This document shows positions 32,308 to 40,737 of a stretch of 64,000 bases of DNA, in pieces (position 1 is the first letter of the stretch; each line of letters opens with the position of its first letter). The DNA comes from Leucobacter denitrificans. GTDB lineage: Bacteria; Actinomycetota; Actinomycetes; Actinomycetales; Microbacteriaceae. The notes beneath the pieces were generated by a model. The model ran no database searches and was not told the DNA's origin. It was given only the letters and a program-made list of their open reading frames with translations. Both the position numbers and the translations under genes were made by a program. The stretch is taken from assembly GCF_014396385.1 (NCBI RefSeq), contig NZ_CP060716.1, forward strand, positions 744,001 to 808,000, read 5' to 3'.

Positions 32308-33134
32308 GGTGACGGCTCCTCCCCAAGCACAAGCGCGCCTGCGGCAGGGAAGACGACCCTTGGCTGACCGAACGTCATCGCGATGATGTCCCAGATGAAG
32401 GTCGCCCGCACGTTCGGCGCGTGGCGGAGGAACCTCAGGCTCTCGCCCGCAGAACTGAGTGCTGCCCGCAACGGATGTTGCGCTTCGGCCCCAGGCTCAC
32501 GCGTCGGACGTATCTGAGGCAGACCGAGAATACCGAAGAATCCCGCGGTAAAGAGCACTACATCGACAAGGAATGTCCACGGAACTCCGACAATGGCCAC
32601 GAGCACACCCGCGAGCGCGGGACCGACGGTGATCGCGGTGCCCATGGTAATGCCGTTGAGCGCAGCGGCAGCAGGAAGAAGCTGAGGTGAGAGCAGCCGC
32701 GGGTAGATCGCACCTCTTGCCGTACCCATGATCGTTGCCGAGGCCGCATTCAGCGCGGCGAGCGCGTAGTACGGCCAGGTGGCCGACACCCCGAGAAACG
32801 CGATGGCGGTCATGGTGCCGATGCTCAGCCACGCGATAATTGAGGTGACGAGCGCGACTTTGCGCCGGTCGAAAATGTCTGAGAGCGCGCCGCCGACGAA
32901 TCCCGCGAGAACCATGGGCCCAAGCGCCCAGAGCGCCACGAGTGACACCGCGAGTGTGGATCCGGTGAGGTTGTAGATGTGTAGCCCCACAGCGATGATC
33001 GTCATCTGAGAGCCGATCTGTGAGATCGAGTTGCCAATCCACAATCGCGCAAAAGCGGGACTCACGCGAAGCGGCGTTGTGTCGACCAGGAGGCGGCGGA
33101 TGCCTCGTTTCTCGCCGCGCTCGGGTGTGCTCAC
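32211..33134 (-). CDS. MFS transporter, N-terminal part (separated by frameshift)
   Basis: 307 residues. The first ~270 form seven MFS helices (RLWIGNSISQIGSQMTIIAV, LVALWALGPMVLAGFVGG with motif A GGALSDIFDRRKV). From about residue 272 (LGEEPSPWVRSPQR) the sequence turns into Arg/Ser/Pro-rich frame-shadow protein. With five Gs at 32321-32324 instead of four the frame reads LGGGAVTVGALTAAF and continues to 31762, giving a normal protein of about 457 residues. It looks like the enterobactin/EntS-type MFS subgroup. GTG start at 33134 from a leaderless box. Confidence 0.82.
   Translation of the reverse strand: MSTPERGEKRGIRRLLVDTTPLRVSPAFARLWIGNSISQIGSQMTIIAVGLHIYNLTGSTLAVSLVALWALGPMVLAGFVGGALSDIFDRRKVALVTSIIAWLSIGTMTAIAFLGVSATWPYYALAALNAASATIMGTARGAIYPRLLSPQLLPAAAALNGITMGTAITVGPALAGVLVAIVGVPWTFLVDVVLFTAGFFGILGLPQIRPTREPGAEAQHPLRAALSSAGESLRFLRHAPNVRATFIWDIIAMTFGQPRVVFPAAGALVLGEEPSPWVRSPQRLPSARCCRAYSLAHSAPCAGRVAQ
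32321..32324 (-). other. frameshift site in the MFS gene (G run, one G short)
   Basis: Minus strand reads CTTGGGGAGGAGCC. One more G restores Leu-Gly-Gly-Gly-Ala-Val-Thr and joins both parts. Same run length and same direction as the defect at 18328-18331. Confidence 0.8.
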
Positions 33135-33146
33135 CAGTGAACGCTA
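33135..33146 (-). promoter_or_regulatory. -10 box of the MFS gene, leaderless type
   Basis: TAGCGT at 33141-33146 (minus), six bases, then GTG at 33134. Ten bases from the divergent box of the DUF3097 gene. Confidence 0.45.
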
Positions 33147-33156
33147 TCAGAGCGGA

Positions 33157-33168
33157 TAGGCTCCCTGT
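33157..33168 (+). promoter_or_regulatory. -10 box of the DUF3097 gene, leaderless type
   Basis: TAGGCT at 33157-33162, six bases, then GTG at 33169. Confidence 0.55.
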
Positions 33169-34005
33169 GTGCTTGATGACAGGTATGACAATGACCCGAT
33201 TGCCCGAATGAAACCGCGGCGTGGCCCGGTGCAGCGCACCGAGGTTCCGCTCACGCGCGGCCTCGTAGTCGAGCACAGCCTGACTGAGTTTTGTGGGGCC
33301 GTAGTTGACGCTCGCGACGGAGTGCTCAAGCTCGAAGATTTCGATGGTGCCGTGCGGTCGTTTCCGCTTTCTGACGGGTTTCTCGTCGACGGGGTGCCAG
33401 CTAAGTTCGTTGCGCCGCAGAAGCAGGCAGCGCCTCGGCGGCGCACAGCGTCCGGCTCGTTTGCTACGCCCGAAGCGCGAGCACGGGTCGCTATGCCGAG
33501 CCGTATTTTTGTCGAGGGCAAGCACGATGCTGAGCTGGTCGAGCAGGTGTGGGGGTCTGACCTCAGGCACGAGGGCGTTGTTGTTGAGTTGCTCGAGGGG
33601 GCGGATCGCTTAGAAGAGGTGCTCGCAGCATTCAAGCCTGCAACCGACCGACGTGCCGGGGTACTCCTCGACCACCTGGTTCCCGGCAGTAAGGAATCGC
33701 GGATCGCAGATGCGATCGCACGTGGACCGCATGGTGCTCACACGCTGATTGTCGGGCACCCTTACATCGATATCTGGGAGGCAGTGAAACCAGCACGTCT
33801 TGGCCTCGAAGCCTGGCCCAAGATTCCCCGCGGAACCGATTGGAAGACCGGGATCTGTCGGGAGCTCGGATGGCCCGCAGAGGAGATGGCGGATATCGCA
33901 GACGCTTGGTCGCGCATCCGCGGGCGGGTGCGCACCTTCCGCGACTTGGAGCCGGAGCTCATCGGACGGGTTGAGCATCTCATCGACTTTGTTACCGTTG
34001 GATAG
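33169..34005 (+). CDS. DUF3097 family protein with Toprim-like core
   Basis: 278 residues, an actinobacterial family of unknown function. The N-terminus (RYDNDPI... RGLVVEHSLTEFCGAVV) is a beta-rich domain. After a basic, disordered linker (about 86-105) comes SRIFVEGKHDAELVEQVWG, whose FVEGKHD resembles the Glu motif of Toprim domains, and GVLLDHLVPGSKE, which could supply the acidic metal-binding pair. HPYIDIWEAVKPARLGLEAWP is a conserved family block. A nuclease or primase-type metal site is inference. GTG start from the leaderless box. Confidence 0.87.
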   Translation: MLDDRYDNDPIARMKPRRGPVQRTEVPLTRGLVVEHSLTEFCGAVVDARDGVLKLEDFDGAVRSFPLSDGFLVDGVPAKFVAPQKQAAPRRRTASGSFATPEARARVAMPSRIFVEGKHDAELVEQVWGSDLRHEGVVVELLEGADRLEEVLAAFKPATDRRAGVLLDHLVPGSKESRIADAIARGPHGAHTLIVGHPYIDIWEAVKPARLGLEAWPKIPRGTDWKTGICRELGWPAEEMADIADAWSRIRGRVRTFRDLEPELIGRVEHLIDFVTVG

Positions 34006-34070
34006 TAAACGAAAATTCACCAGGTTTTCGGCGTATCCTGAGACTGTCGCATTCCCGAGTAGGTGGTGCA

Positions 34071-34922
34071 ATGAGCGCGCGAACACAGCCGATTTTTCTT
34101 CTCATGCCGCAGTGGCAGGGCTCCTCAGCCTCACGTGCGATGCTGCTTATGGATGGGGCGGCGCACCTTCGCGGCGACCTTCCGCAGTCAGCGAGCCTTG
34201 AGGTTCCCGTGCCCGCACACGCGGGCGATGCCCTCGGCACACCAATTGCGCGGCTGAGTTCACTGCTCGCAACGAGAAACGCCGCACGCGAACTCCTGCG
34301 TGAACGTCATGAGCCGCCGATTACCCTGGGTGGCGACTGTGCCTCGTCACTCGCCGGAATCGAGCGTGCAATCGAACGCGACCCCGGCACCGTCGTACTG
34401 TGGTTTGATGCGCACCCAGATCTGCAGCACCCGAGCACATCGCCATCGGGCGCGGCGTCGGGCATGACGCTTCGGCACGCGCTCGGCGACGGGGTTCCCG
34501 ATCTCATTTCAACCTCACCCGTCGCACCCGAGCAGGTGCTTATTATCGGCGCACGCGAGGTTGACGCCGAAGAGCACGTGACGATTGAAGAGCTCGGGAT
34601 CCACCGCCACGAAGTGCGTGAGGCGAACGAGCAGTCAGACCGCATTAGTGAGTGGATCGAGCGCACGCGTGCGACAAGCGTGTACGTGCACATCGACCTC
34701 GATGTGCTTGATCCGGCGGGCTTCTCGTCAGTACATGCGCCTGTGCCGTTTGGTATGGATATTGGCACTCTCACTCAGGCCATTCGAGCTGCAGTCGCGC
34801 TCGTGCCACTCGCGGGCGCGGCGATCTGCGAGTTCGCTCCCGCCGATTCGGCGATGGCAGACGAAGATGCGCCCACGGTGCTTCGAATCCTCGCCGCGCT
34901 CACCTCGGGTGGAGCACGTTGA
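34071..34922 (+). CDS. arginase/agmatinase-fold family protein with GGDC in place of GGDH
   Basis: 283 residues of the ureohydrolase fold. Metal motifs: GGDC (87-90), WFDAHPDL with D113, H115 and D117, and VHIDLDVLDP with D209 and D211. The first Mn ligand, His in GGDH of arginases, is Cys90 here. The substrate loop after DAHPDL is short and Ser/Pro-rich. The enzyme probably hydrolyses a C-N bond in a guanidino or amide-like compound, but arginase activity itself is doubtful. The last bases overlap the TTG start of the next gene (TTGA, 34919-34922). Confidence 0.82.
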   Translation: MSARTQPIFLLMPQWQGSSASRAMLLMDGAAHLRGDLPQSASLEVPVPAHAGDALGTPIARLSSLLATRNAARELLRERHEPPITLGGDCASSLAGIERAIERDPGTVVLWFDAHPDLQHPSTSPSGAASGMTLRHALGDGVPDLISTSPVAPEQVLIIGAREVDAEEHVTIEELGIHRHEVREANEQSDRISEWIERTRATSVYVHIDLDVLDPAGFSSVHAPVPFGMDIGTLTQAIRAAVALVPLAGAAICEFAPADSAMADEDAPTVLRILAALTSGGAR

Positions 34923-35296
34923 GCGTCACGGGCCGCAACTGGCCTTTTTCGTGGATCGGCTACGCGTACGCAACCCTCGTTGGGTTCGTGTGGGGATCGA
35001 TCTGGAGCACCGGCAAAGTCGAGCGCATCGACGGGCTCTGGGTATTTCGAGGCATGCCGAAGTGGACGTTCAAGCGCGGCGGAAGCTGCATCGGCGCGTG
35101 CTACCTCACTCGCACCAATGATTCCCCTCTTGTGCTCAGACACGAGCGCATTCATAAGGCACAGTGGCGCAAGTACGGGTTTGCCATGCCGGTGCTCTAC
35201 GCGCTCGCGGGTCGCGATCCGCTTAACAACCGTTTTGAGATCGAGGCCGGCCTGAAAGACGGTGGGTACATTCGCTCGCCGCGATCCACCACGTAA
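34919..35296 (+). CDS. small HExxH-motif protein, membrane-associated, unknown function
   Basis: 125 residues from TTG 34919, coupled to the arginase-like gene by a 4-base overlap. A hydrophobic segment lies at about 10-30 (SWIGYAYATLVGFVWGSIW). HERIH at 75-79, followed by an Asn-Arg-Phe-Glu-x-Glu segment (E107, E109), resembles the zinc site of minimal gluzincin peptidases (HExxH plus a downstream Glu). Cys57 and Cys61 are conserved-looking. Databases may call such proteins Fe-S oxidoreductase, for which I see no cluster motif. Peptidase activity is only a possibility. Confidence 0.7.
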   Translation: MSVTGRNWPFSWIGYAYATLVGFVWGSIWSTGKVERIDGLWVFRGMPKWTFKRGGSCIGACYLTRTNDSPLVLRHERIHKAQWRKYGFAMPVLYALAGRDPLNNRFEIEAGLKDGGYIRSPRSTT

Positions 35297-35413
35297 CAAC
35301 CTTGCAACGAGACCACGATTCTTGGTGACACCCACGAACGGTGCGCGTATTCTCTCTTTCAGCAACCGCGCAACGTAGCGCAGTCATTCAGTTTTTGAAT
35401 TATTCACTGTTCT

Positions 35414-35442
35414 GCCTGCGATCGCGATTAGCCCTCGCAGGC
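35414..35442 (+). other. hairpin in the leader of the peptide ABC operon
   Basis: GCCTGCGA (35414-35421) pairs with TCGCAGGC (35435-35442), 44 bases before the GTG of the binding-protein gene. It could be a leader structure or a terminator for the upstream gene pair; there is no T run. Confidence 0.35.
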
Positions 35443-35486
35443 TCCCGCTATCGAAACCTGCACCGCCGTGCACCGAGGAGTCCCAC

Positions 35487-37013
35487 GTGAGCGAGAAGGC
35501 CACACCAACGTACGAGAAGCGCACGCGTTCGAAGACCCCACTCATCGTCGCGATCATTGTCGTGCTCGCGCTCGTCGTTGCGGCAGTGCTGTATTTCACG
35601 CTGCGTCGCGCAGCTGCGCCACGAGAAGCAAAGACAGACATCAACGTTGGGCTCGTGCTCGAGCCCACGAGCCTCGACGTGCGCACCAACGCCGGTGTCG
35701 CGACCGGGCAGATTCTCATCGACAACGTGTACGAGGGTCTCGTCGGTATTACCCCGGGCACAGTCGCCGACATTCAGCCTGTGCTTGCGACCGAAATGCC
35801 AGAAGTGAGCGAGGATGGCCTCGTCTACTCGTTCACCATTCGCGACGGCGTGAAGTTTCACAGCGGCTCTGACCTCGCAATAAGCGACATCGTCGATTCG
35901 CTCACCGCAACCCTCGTGCCCGACAACGTCGGCTTTAGCGCTGAGGTCGAAGCTGTCGGTGACAATCAGGTGCAGATCACGCTGGAACAGCCGAACTCAC
36001 TGCTCCTTTGGCAGCTCGCCAACACGCCGGGTCTCATTCTCGAGTCTGCGGCAACGAACAACCTCCAAAACTCCGCCAACGGAACGGGCCCATTCGTGTT
36101 CTCGGACTGGAAGCAGGGTGACAGCCTCACACTTGAGAAGAACACCGACTACTGGGGTGAACCAGCGAGTGTCGAGTCCGCGACATTCCGCTTCTTCCCC
36201 GAGGGCCGGGCCGCAGTCAACGCTCTCAAAGATGGCGACATCGACGTGCACACGGCGCTGCTCTCTCCGCTCCGCGCCGAGTTCGAGGGCAACGCAGACT
36301 TCACCATGGTTCGGGCAGCGAGTACCGACGTGTTCACGCTTGCGTACAACAATGCTCGGGCCCCATTCGATGACATCCGGGTGCGCAAGGCCCTCAGCAT
36401 GGCTATCGACAGCGAGGCACTTGTGGCGAGCCAGAACGGCGATGCCAAGGTGCTCGGCAGCCCGATCACCGAGGGCGAGCCCGGCTACACCGATCTCACC
36501 GACGTGAACGCCTACGACCCTGAGGCGGCTCGTCAACTGCTCGCTGAGGCTGGTCAGCAGAACCTGAGCCTCACCATAACGGTGCCGAACTTCTATGAGA
36601 CCTCGTCGCTCGATCTCATCACCAGCCAGTTCGCCGAGATTGGGGTTTCGGCAAAGGTGAACCCCGTCGAGTTTCCGACCTGGCTGAGCGAGGTGTACAC
36701 GAACCACGACTTCGACCTCAGCTACGTTGACCACGCTGAGGCGCGCGACTTCAGCAACTACGTTCGCGAGGGCTACTACTTCGGTTACAGCAACCCCGAG
36801 GTGAATGCGCTCTACGCAGAGGCAATTTCGAGCATCGATCCAGTGCAAGAAGATGAGCTTCTGCAGCAGGCCGCGACGCTGGTCGCCGAAGACGCGCCCG
36901 CGAAGTGGCTGTTCAACTACACGCCAACAAATGTCGTGAGTTCGCACGTATCCGGGTTTCCCGAAGTCAACACCAATTCGCGCGTAAATCTTGCGGGTGT
37001 GACGGTCGAGTAG
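35487..37013 (+). CDS. ABC transporter solute-binding protein, family 5 (oligopeptide type)
   Basis: 508 residues. The N-terminus has a positive region and one helix (PLIVAIIVVLALVVAAVLYF, about 18-38) with no lipobox Cys, so it appears anchored by an uncleaved helix rather than as a lipoprotein. The mature domain has the SBP_bac_5 pattern: LVLEPTSLDV, LIDNVYEGLVG, YSFTIRDGVKFHSG, SANGTGPFVFSDWKQGDSL, and VRKALSMAIDSEALV. It should deliver peptides or nickel-like ligands to the permeases encoded next. GTG start at 35487 with GAGGAG at 35475-35480. First gene of a five-gene operon. Confidence 0.92.
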   Translation: MSEKATPTYEKRTRSKTPLIVAIIVVLALVVAAVLYFTLRRAAAPREAKTDINVGLVLEPTSLDVRTNAGVATGQILIDNVYEGLVGITPGTVADIQPVLATEMPEVSEDGLVYSFTIRDGVKFHSGSDLAISDIVDSLTATLVPDNVGFSAEVEAVGDNQVQITLEQPNSLLLWQLANTPGLILESAATNNLQNSANGTGPFVFSDWKQGDSLTLEKNTDYWGEPASVESATFRFFPEGRAAVNALKDGDIDVHTALLSPLRAEFEGNADFTMVRAASTDVFTLAYNNARAPFDDIRVRKALSMAIDSEALVASQNGDAKVLGSPITEGEPGYTDLTDVNAYDPEAARQLLAEAGQQNLSLTITVPNFYETSSLDLITSQFAEIGVSAKVNPVEFPTWLSEVYTNHDFDLSYVDHAEARDFSNYVREGYYFGYSNPEVNALYAEAISSIDPVQEDELLQQAATLVAEDAPAKWLFNYTPTNVVSSHVSGFPEVNTNSRVNLAGVTVE

Positions 37014-37038
37014 CCGCCGTGCCTCGGTTCTGAGGCAC

Positions 37039-37050
37039 TATTGTCGAACT
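37039..37050 (+). promoter_or_regulatory. possible internal -10 box before the first permease gene
   Basis: TATTGT at 37039-37044, six bases, then GTG at 37051. It could give the four downstream genes a leaderless transcript independent of the binding-protein gene. Confidence 0.4.
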
Positions 37051-38007
37051 GTGACGCGATTCATACTCGGCCGCGTGGGCCTCCTGGCAATTGCCTGGTT
37101 GCTCGCGAGCGTGCTCATCTTCGCGACACTGCGCATTCTGCCGGGCGACGTCGCCCTGGTCATCGGCGGTTCGAAGGCCTCGCCCGAGCGCACGGCACAG
37201 CTTCGCGAAGCACTCGGGCTCAACCAGCCAATCCTCACGCAGTATTTCGAGTGGATCGGCGGGGTGCTGCGTTTCGATCTCGGCGAATCCGTGCTCACCG
37301 GCGCATCGATCTCCGCAGAGCTCATTGAAAAAGCCGAGGTCACCGTGCCGCTCACGCTGCTTTCGCTCGCGATCGTGCTGGTCGTTGCGCTGCCGCTCGG
37401 TGTGTTCGCGGCGTACAAGCGCAGCTCTGCACTCGGACAGGTCGTGCAGGCTTCGAGCGTGCTCGTCTCTGCGATTCCCGTAGTGTGGGCCGGCCTTCTC
37501 GGCATCATCGTGCTCTCTACATGGCTCCAGTGGTTGCCGTCGCAAGGCTTTCCTCGGGACGGATGGAGCGAACCCTGGCTCGCCTTCCGCGCGCTCATCC
37601 TGCCCGCACTCACTATCGGCCTGATTGAGGGTGCGATCCTCTTTCGCTTCGTACGCAGCGCCACTCTGCGCGCGCTCGAGGCCGATCATGTGCGCACTGC
37701 GATGTCGCAGGGTAATTCGCGGCTTCGGGCGCTCCTCGCGCATGGCCTGCCAGGTGTTGGCCTCTCGGTCGTCTCAGTGCTCGGCCTTCAAGCCGCAGCG
37801 CTGCTCGTGGGTGCCGTTGTGGTTGAGCAGCTTTTCAGCCTGCCGGGGCTCGGCCGCATGCTCGTCACCGACGTCGGAAACCGCGATCTCACAAAGGTGC
37901 AGTCCACCATTCTCGTGATGACGGGCATTATTCTCGCCCTCGGCGCGCTGGTCGACGTTGTGCACAGGCTCATTGATCCACGCATGAAGGGCAGCTCAGA
38001 AGAATGA
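37051..38007 (+). CDS. ABC transporter permease (DppB/OppB type)
   Basis: 318 residues with six membrane helices. The N-terminus RLGLLAIAWLLASVLIFATLRILPGD is typical of DppB, and the EAA loop coupling to the ATPase lies at TLRALEADHVRTAMSQGNSRLRALLAHGLP. It forms the membrane channel with the next gene product. The stop overlaps the next ATG (ATGA, 38004-38007). It lies 37 bases after the binding-protein gene. Confidence 0.93.
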   Translation: MTRFILGRVGLLAIAWLLASVLIFATLRILPGDVALVIGGSKASPERTAQLREALGLNQPILTQYFEWIGGVLRFDLGESVLTGASISAELIEKAEVTVPLTLLSLAIVLVVALPLGVFAAYKRSSALGQVVQASSVLVSAIPVVWAGLLGIIVLSTWLQWLPSQGFPRDGWSEPWLAFRALILPALTIGLIEGAILFRFVRSATLRALEADHVRTAMSQGNSRLRALLAHGLPGVGLSVVSVLGLQAAALLVGAVVVEQLFSLPGLGRMLVTDVGNRDLTKVQSTILVMTGIILALGALVDVVHRLIDPRMKGSSEE

Positions 38008-38855
38008 GAATCCTTCGTCGCGTCATGGGCACCCCATCAGGGTGCTTCGCTGTCTGCGTGTTCGCACTGGTCGCGGGCGCTGCTCTCGTTTCATTCGTGT
38101 GGCTTCCTCAAGACCCGAACGCGGCGAGCGCGTCTCGGCTGTGGCTGCCGCCGCATGGTGAGCACTGGCTAGGCACCGATGGCAGTGGCCGCGACATCGC
38201 GTCGAGACTTATCGCGGGCAGTCGTGTGTCGCTCGGCGTAGCGCTCGGAACCGGACTGCTCGCCAGCATCATCGGCTTTGCGCTCGCGCTCCCCGGTGGG
38301 CTCGGCAACCGGCCGGTGCGCGAGGTTGTCGCGGTCTCGATCGATGTGCTCGTCGCGTTTCCGACAATTCTGCTTGCGATTATGCTCACGGCGGTGTTCG
38401 GCAGCGGGATCCCGATTGTCATCATCTCGCTCGGGGTGGCTTTTGGCGTGTCGATCGGGCGTGTACTTCGTGCAGAGCTGCGTCAGGTCGCGGAGGCCGA
38501 CTTTGTGCTCGCGGCGCGTGTGGCTGGGCTCTCGAAGTCTCGCATTCTGATTCGGCATCTTATTCCGAGCGTGCGACCGGTCTTCGTCGTGCAGCTCACG
38601 CTGTCGATGGGCACCGCGGTGCTTGCAGAGGCAAGCTTGAGTTACCTCGGCTTTGGCGCACCCAAAGCGGTGCCGTCGTGGGGCGTGATGCTCTCTGAGA
38701 CCCAGCGCTATATTTCGATCTATCCCGAGACCGTGCTGTGGCCGGGGCTCGCGATCACGCTGCTCGTGCTCGCGTTCTTCCTCTTCGGCGACGCGCTCAG
38801 AGACGCACTCGATGTGCGCGCTCCTGCGGATGAGACCGCGGAGGTGATGCCATGA
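38004..38855 (+). CDS. ABC transporter permease (DppC/OppC type)
   Basis: 283 residues, five to six helices. HWLGTDGSGRDIASRLIAGSR is the DppC N-terminal signature, and the EAA loop is near EADFVLAARVAGLSKSRILIRHLIPS. Partner of the upstream permease. Coupled on both sides by ATGA overlaps (38004-38007 and 38852-38855). Confidence 0.93.
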   Translation: MRILRRVMGTPSGCFAVCVFALVAGAALVSFVWLPQDPNAASASRLWLPPHGEHWLGTDGSGRDIASRLIAGSRVSLGVALGTGLLASIIGFALALPGGLGNRPVREVVAVSIDVLVAFPTILLAIMLTAVFGSGIPIVIISLGVAFGVSIGRVLRAELRQVAEADFVLAARVAGLSKSRILIRHLIPSVRPVFVVQLTLSMGTAVLAEASLSYLGFGAPKAVPSWGVMLSETQRYISIYPETVLWPGLAITLLVLAFFLFGDALRDALDVRAPADETAEVMP

Positions 38856-39658
38856 ACCGCCTGCGTGACGCCGAGCACGATTCGGGTGCCGTCTCACTTG
38901 AGGTCGAAAGTCTCAAGGTGGCTTTTGGTGACAAAGAGATCATCCACGGTGTGAGTTTTTCGCTCGCGGCGGGCGAGCGGCTCGGCATCATTGGTGGATC
39001 GGGATCCGGCAAGACCATCACCGCTCTCGCTATTGCAGGACTCCTCCCGACCGAGGCAAGCGTATCTGGCTCAGTGCGCATGAACGGCCGTGAGCTTATC
39101 GGGCTCTCGGATCGTGATCTCTCCCCTATTCGCGGCGAGCGCATCGCTATGGTCTTCCAAGAGCCAAAGACGGCGTTGAGCCCCTTCCGCAAGCTCGGGA
39201 AGCAGATGACGGCGGCTCTTGCACTGCACTACCGGCTGAGCCGTGCAGAGCGGCGCGATGCCGCAATGCGGCTGGCACGGCAGGTGGGCCTGAAAGACCC
39301 CGAGCGAATGGTTCGCGCGTACCCGCACGAGGTGTCTGGCGGCCAGAGGCAGCGCGCAGCGATTGCCGCGGCCGTGAGCGCGTCGCCGGGCTTGCTCCTA
39401 GCAGATGAGCCGACCTCGGCGCTTGATGTGACGGTGCAGCGCGGCATTCTCGAACTCTTTACCGAGATCACCGAGAGCAATTCGTGCTCGCTCATCTGCA
39501 TTACTCACGACATCGCAGTCGTGAATGAGGTAGCGGATCGGGTGCTCGTCTTTGCAGACGGCGGTATCGTCGAACAGGGAACGGTGCAGGAGATTCTCGA
39601 GCGACCGCAGCACACGATTACGCAGTCTTTGATTGCGGCGGCGGGAGGTGTGGCGTGA
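38852..39658 (+). CDS. ABC transporter ATPase (DppD/OppD type)
   Basis: 268 residues. Walker A GGSGSGKT near residue 49, Q loop VFQEPKTALSP, signature VSGGQRQRAAIA, Walker B LLLADEPTSALDV and the switch His in CITHDIAVV. It is shorter than stand-alone DppD proteins because it lacks the C-terminal oligopeptide/dipeptide transporter extension (about 60 residues). It energises peptide uptake with the next subunit. GTGA overlap with the next gene. Confidence 0.93.
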   Translation: MNRLRDAEHDSGAVSLEVESLKVAFGDKEIIHGVSFSLAAGERLGIIGGSGSGKTITALAIAGLLPTEASVSGSVRMNGRELIGLSDRDLSPIRGERIAMVFQEPKTALSPFRKLGKQMTAALALHYRLSRAERRDAAMRLARQVGLKDPERMVRAYPHEVSGGQRQRAAIAAAVSASPGLLLADEPTSALDVTVQRGILELFTEITESNSCSLICITHDIAVVNEVADRVLVFADGGIVEQGTVQEILERPQHTITQSLIAAAGGVA

Positions 39659-40461
39659 CCGATCCACACCCCCTCGTGCGCCTCGACCGCGTCACGAAGA
39701 CCTTTCGCACCCCGCCTCGCGGTCTCTTCGAACGGGCGGGCAGCGTGACCGGCCTCGAAGATGCGACGCTTGAGATCAACGCCGGCGAAAGCGTCGCAAT
39801 CGTCGGCGAGTCTGGCTCTGGGAAGACGACGCTCATACGCCAAATGCTCGGCCTGAGCACCCCAACCTCGGGCACCGTGAGCTTCGCGGGCAGAGAGGTG
39901 CGGCCGAGGCAAGACTCGCTGGGGTGGCTGCGACGCCGAACCGGGCTCGTGTTTCAAGACCCGTACTCGTCGTTCAACCCGCGTCGCACGATCGGCCAGT
40001 CAGTCGCTGAGTCGCTCGAGGGCAGCCAGATCGAAGGCGACCACCGCGCAATGGTTGCCGCGATGCTCGAACGGGTCGGGCTTCCTGCTGACTCAGCATC
40101 GCGGTATCCGCACGCATTTTCTGGGGGCCAGAGGCAGCGGATCGCGCTCGCCCGCGCCCTCGTTCATCGGCCCGAACTACTCGTTGGAGACGAGCCCGTA
40201 AGCGCGCTCGATGTGCTCGTTCGCGCGCGCGTGTTGTCGCTGCTCACAGAACTTCGTGAGGAGTTCGGACTCACGCTCGTCACCATCACGCACGATCTTG
40301 GCATTGTGCCGAAGCTCGCGGAGCGCACCATCGTGATGCACGGTGGGCGGATCGTGGAGGATGGGCCAACCGCCCAGCTTCTCGAATCGCCAACGCACCC
40401 CTACACGAGAGAACTCGTCGCTTCGAGACTCACGCTGCCAGATTCAACCTGGCGAGGCTAG
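39655..40461 (+). CDS. ABC transporter ATPase (DppF/OppF type)
   Basis: 268 residues. Walker A GESGSGKTT, Q loop VFQDPYSSFNPRRTIG (the DppF signature), FSGGQRQRIALARALV, Walker B LLVGDEPVSALDV and TITHDLGIV. Last gene of the operon. It begins by GTGA overlap (39655-39658) and converges on rsrA with 21 bases between stop codons, where a 6-bp inverted repeat CGAGGC/GCCTCG (40453-40468) could end transcription. Confidence 0.93.
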   Translation: MTDPHPLVRLDRVTKTFRTPPRGLFERAGSVTGLEDATLEINAGESVAIVGESGSGKTTLIRQMLGLSTPTSGTVSFAGREVRPRQDSLGWLRRRTGLVFQDPYSSFNPRRTIGQSVAESLEGSQIEGDHRAMVAAMLERVGLPADSASRYPHAFSGGQRQRIALARALVHRPELLVGDEPVSALDVLVRARVLSLLTELREEFGLTLVTITHDLGIVPKLAERTIVMHGGRIVEDGPTAQLLESPTHPYTRELVASRLTLPDSTWRG

Positions 40462-40482
40462 CGCCTCGGCCTTGTGCCGAAT

Positions 40483-40737
40483 CTACGCCTTCGAGGGCTC
40501 TGTGTTCAGCCCACGCAGGATCGCGTCGCGAAGGTCTGAGGGCGCGCAATTCTCACGCTCTTCCTCGCACGCGCGGCGCACAACGTCGGTCAATCGCGCA
40601 CACGCCGATTCCTCGTCTTGGCACGACGCACAGTGCTCAAGGTGCTCTCTGATCGGAGCCGACTCTTCAGCACACAATTCACCGCGCAACAGCTCGTAAA
40701 TATTGGCTTTCGCTTTATCGCATCCGCAATCACTCAT
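40483..40737 (-). CDS. rsrA: zinc-binding anti-sigma factor of the mycothiol/oxidative stress system
   Basis: 84 residues. The ZAS motif His32-x3-Cys36-x2-Cys39 (HLEHCASC), with an upstream Cys (C4 or C6), binds zinc. In the RsrA/RshA family oxidation forms a disulfide, releases zinc and frees the sigma factor. It overlaps the sigH stop by ATGA (40734-40737), so it is made together with its target. Confidence 0.92.
   Translation of the reverse strand: MSDCGCDKAKANIYELLRGELCAEESAPIREHLEHCASCQDEESACARLTDVVRRACEEERENCAPSDLRDAILRGLNTEPSKA

Noticed and set aside
35997..36947. 316-codon open frame antisense to the peptide-binding protein gene
   Set aside because: Entirely inside a recognised gene and with shadow-type composition (His/Val/Arg rich).
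40453..40468. CGAGGC/GCCTCG inverted repeat at the end of the ABC operon as a full terminator
   Set aside because: Only six base pairs, overlaps the stop codon and has no T run; mentioned under the gene but not called.
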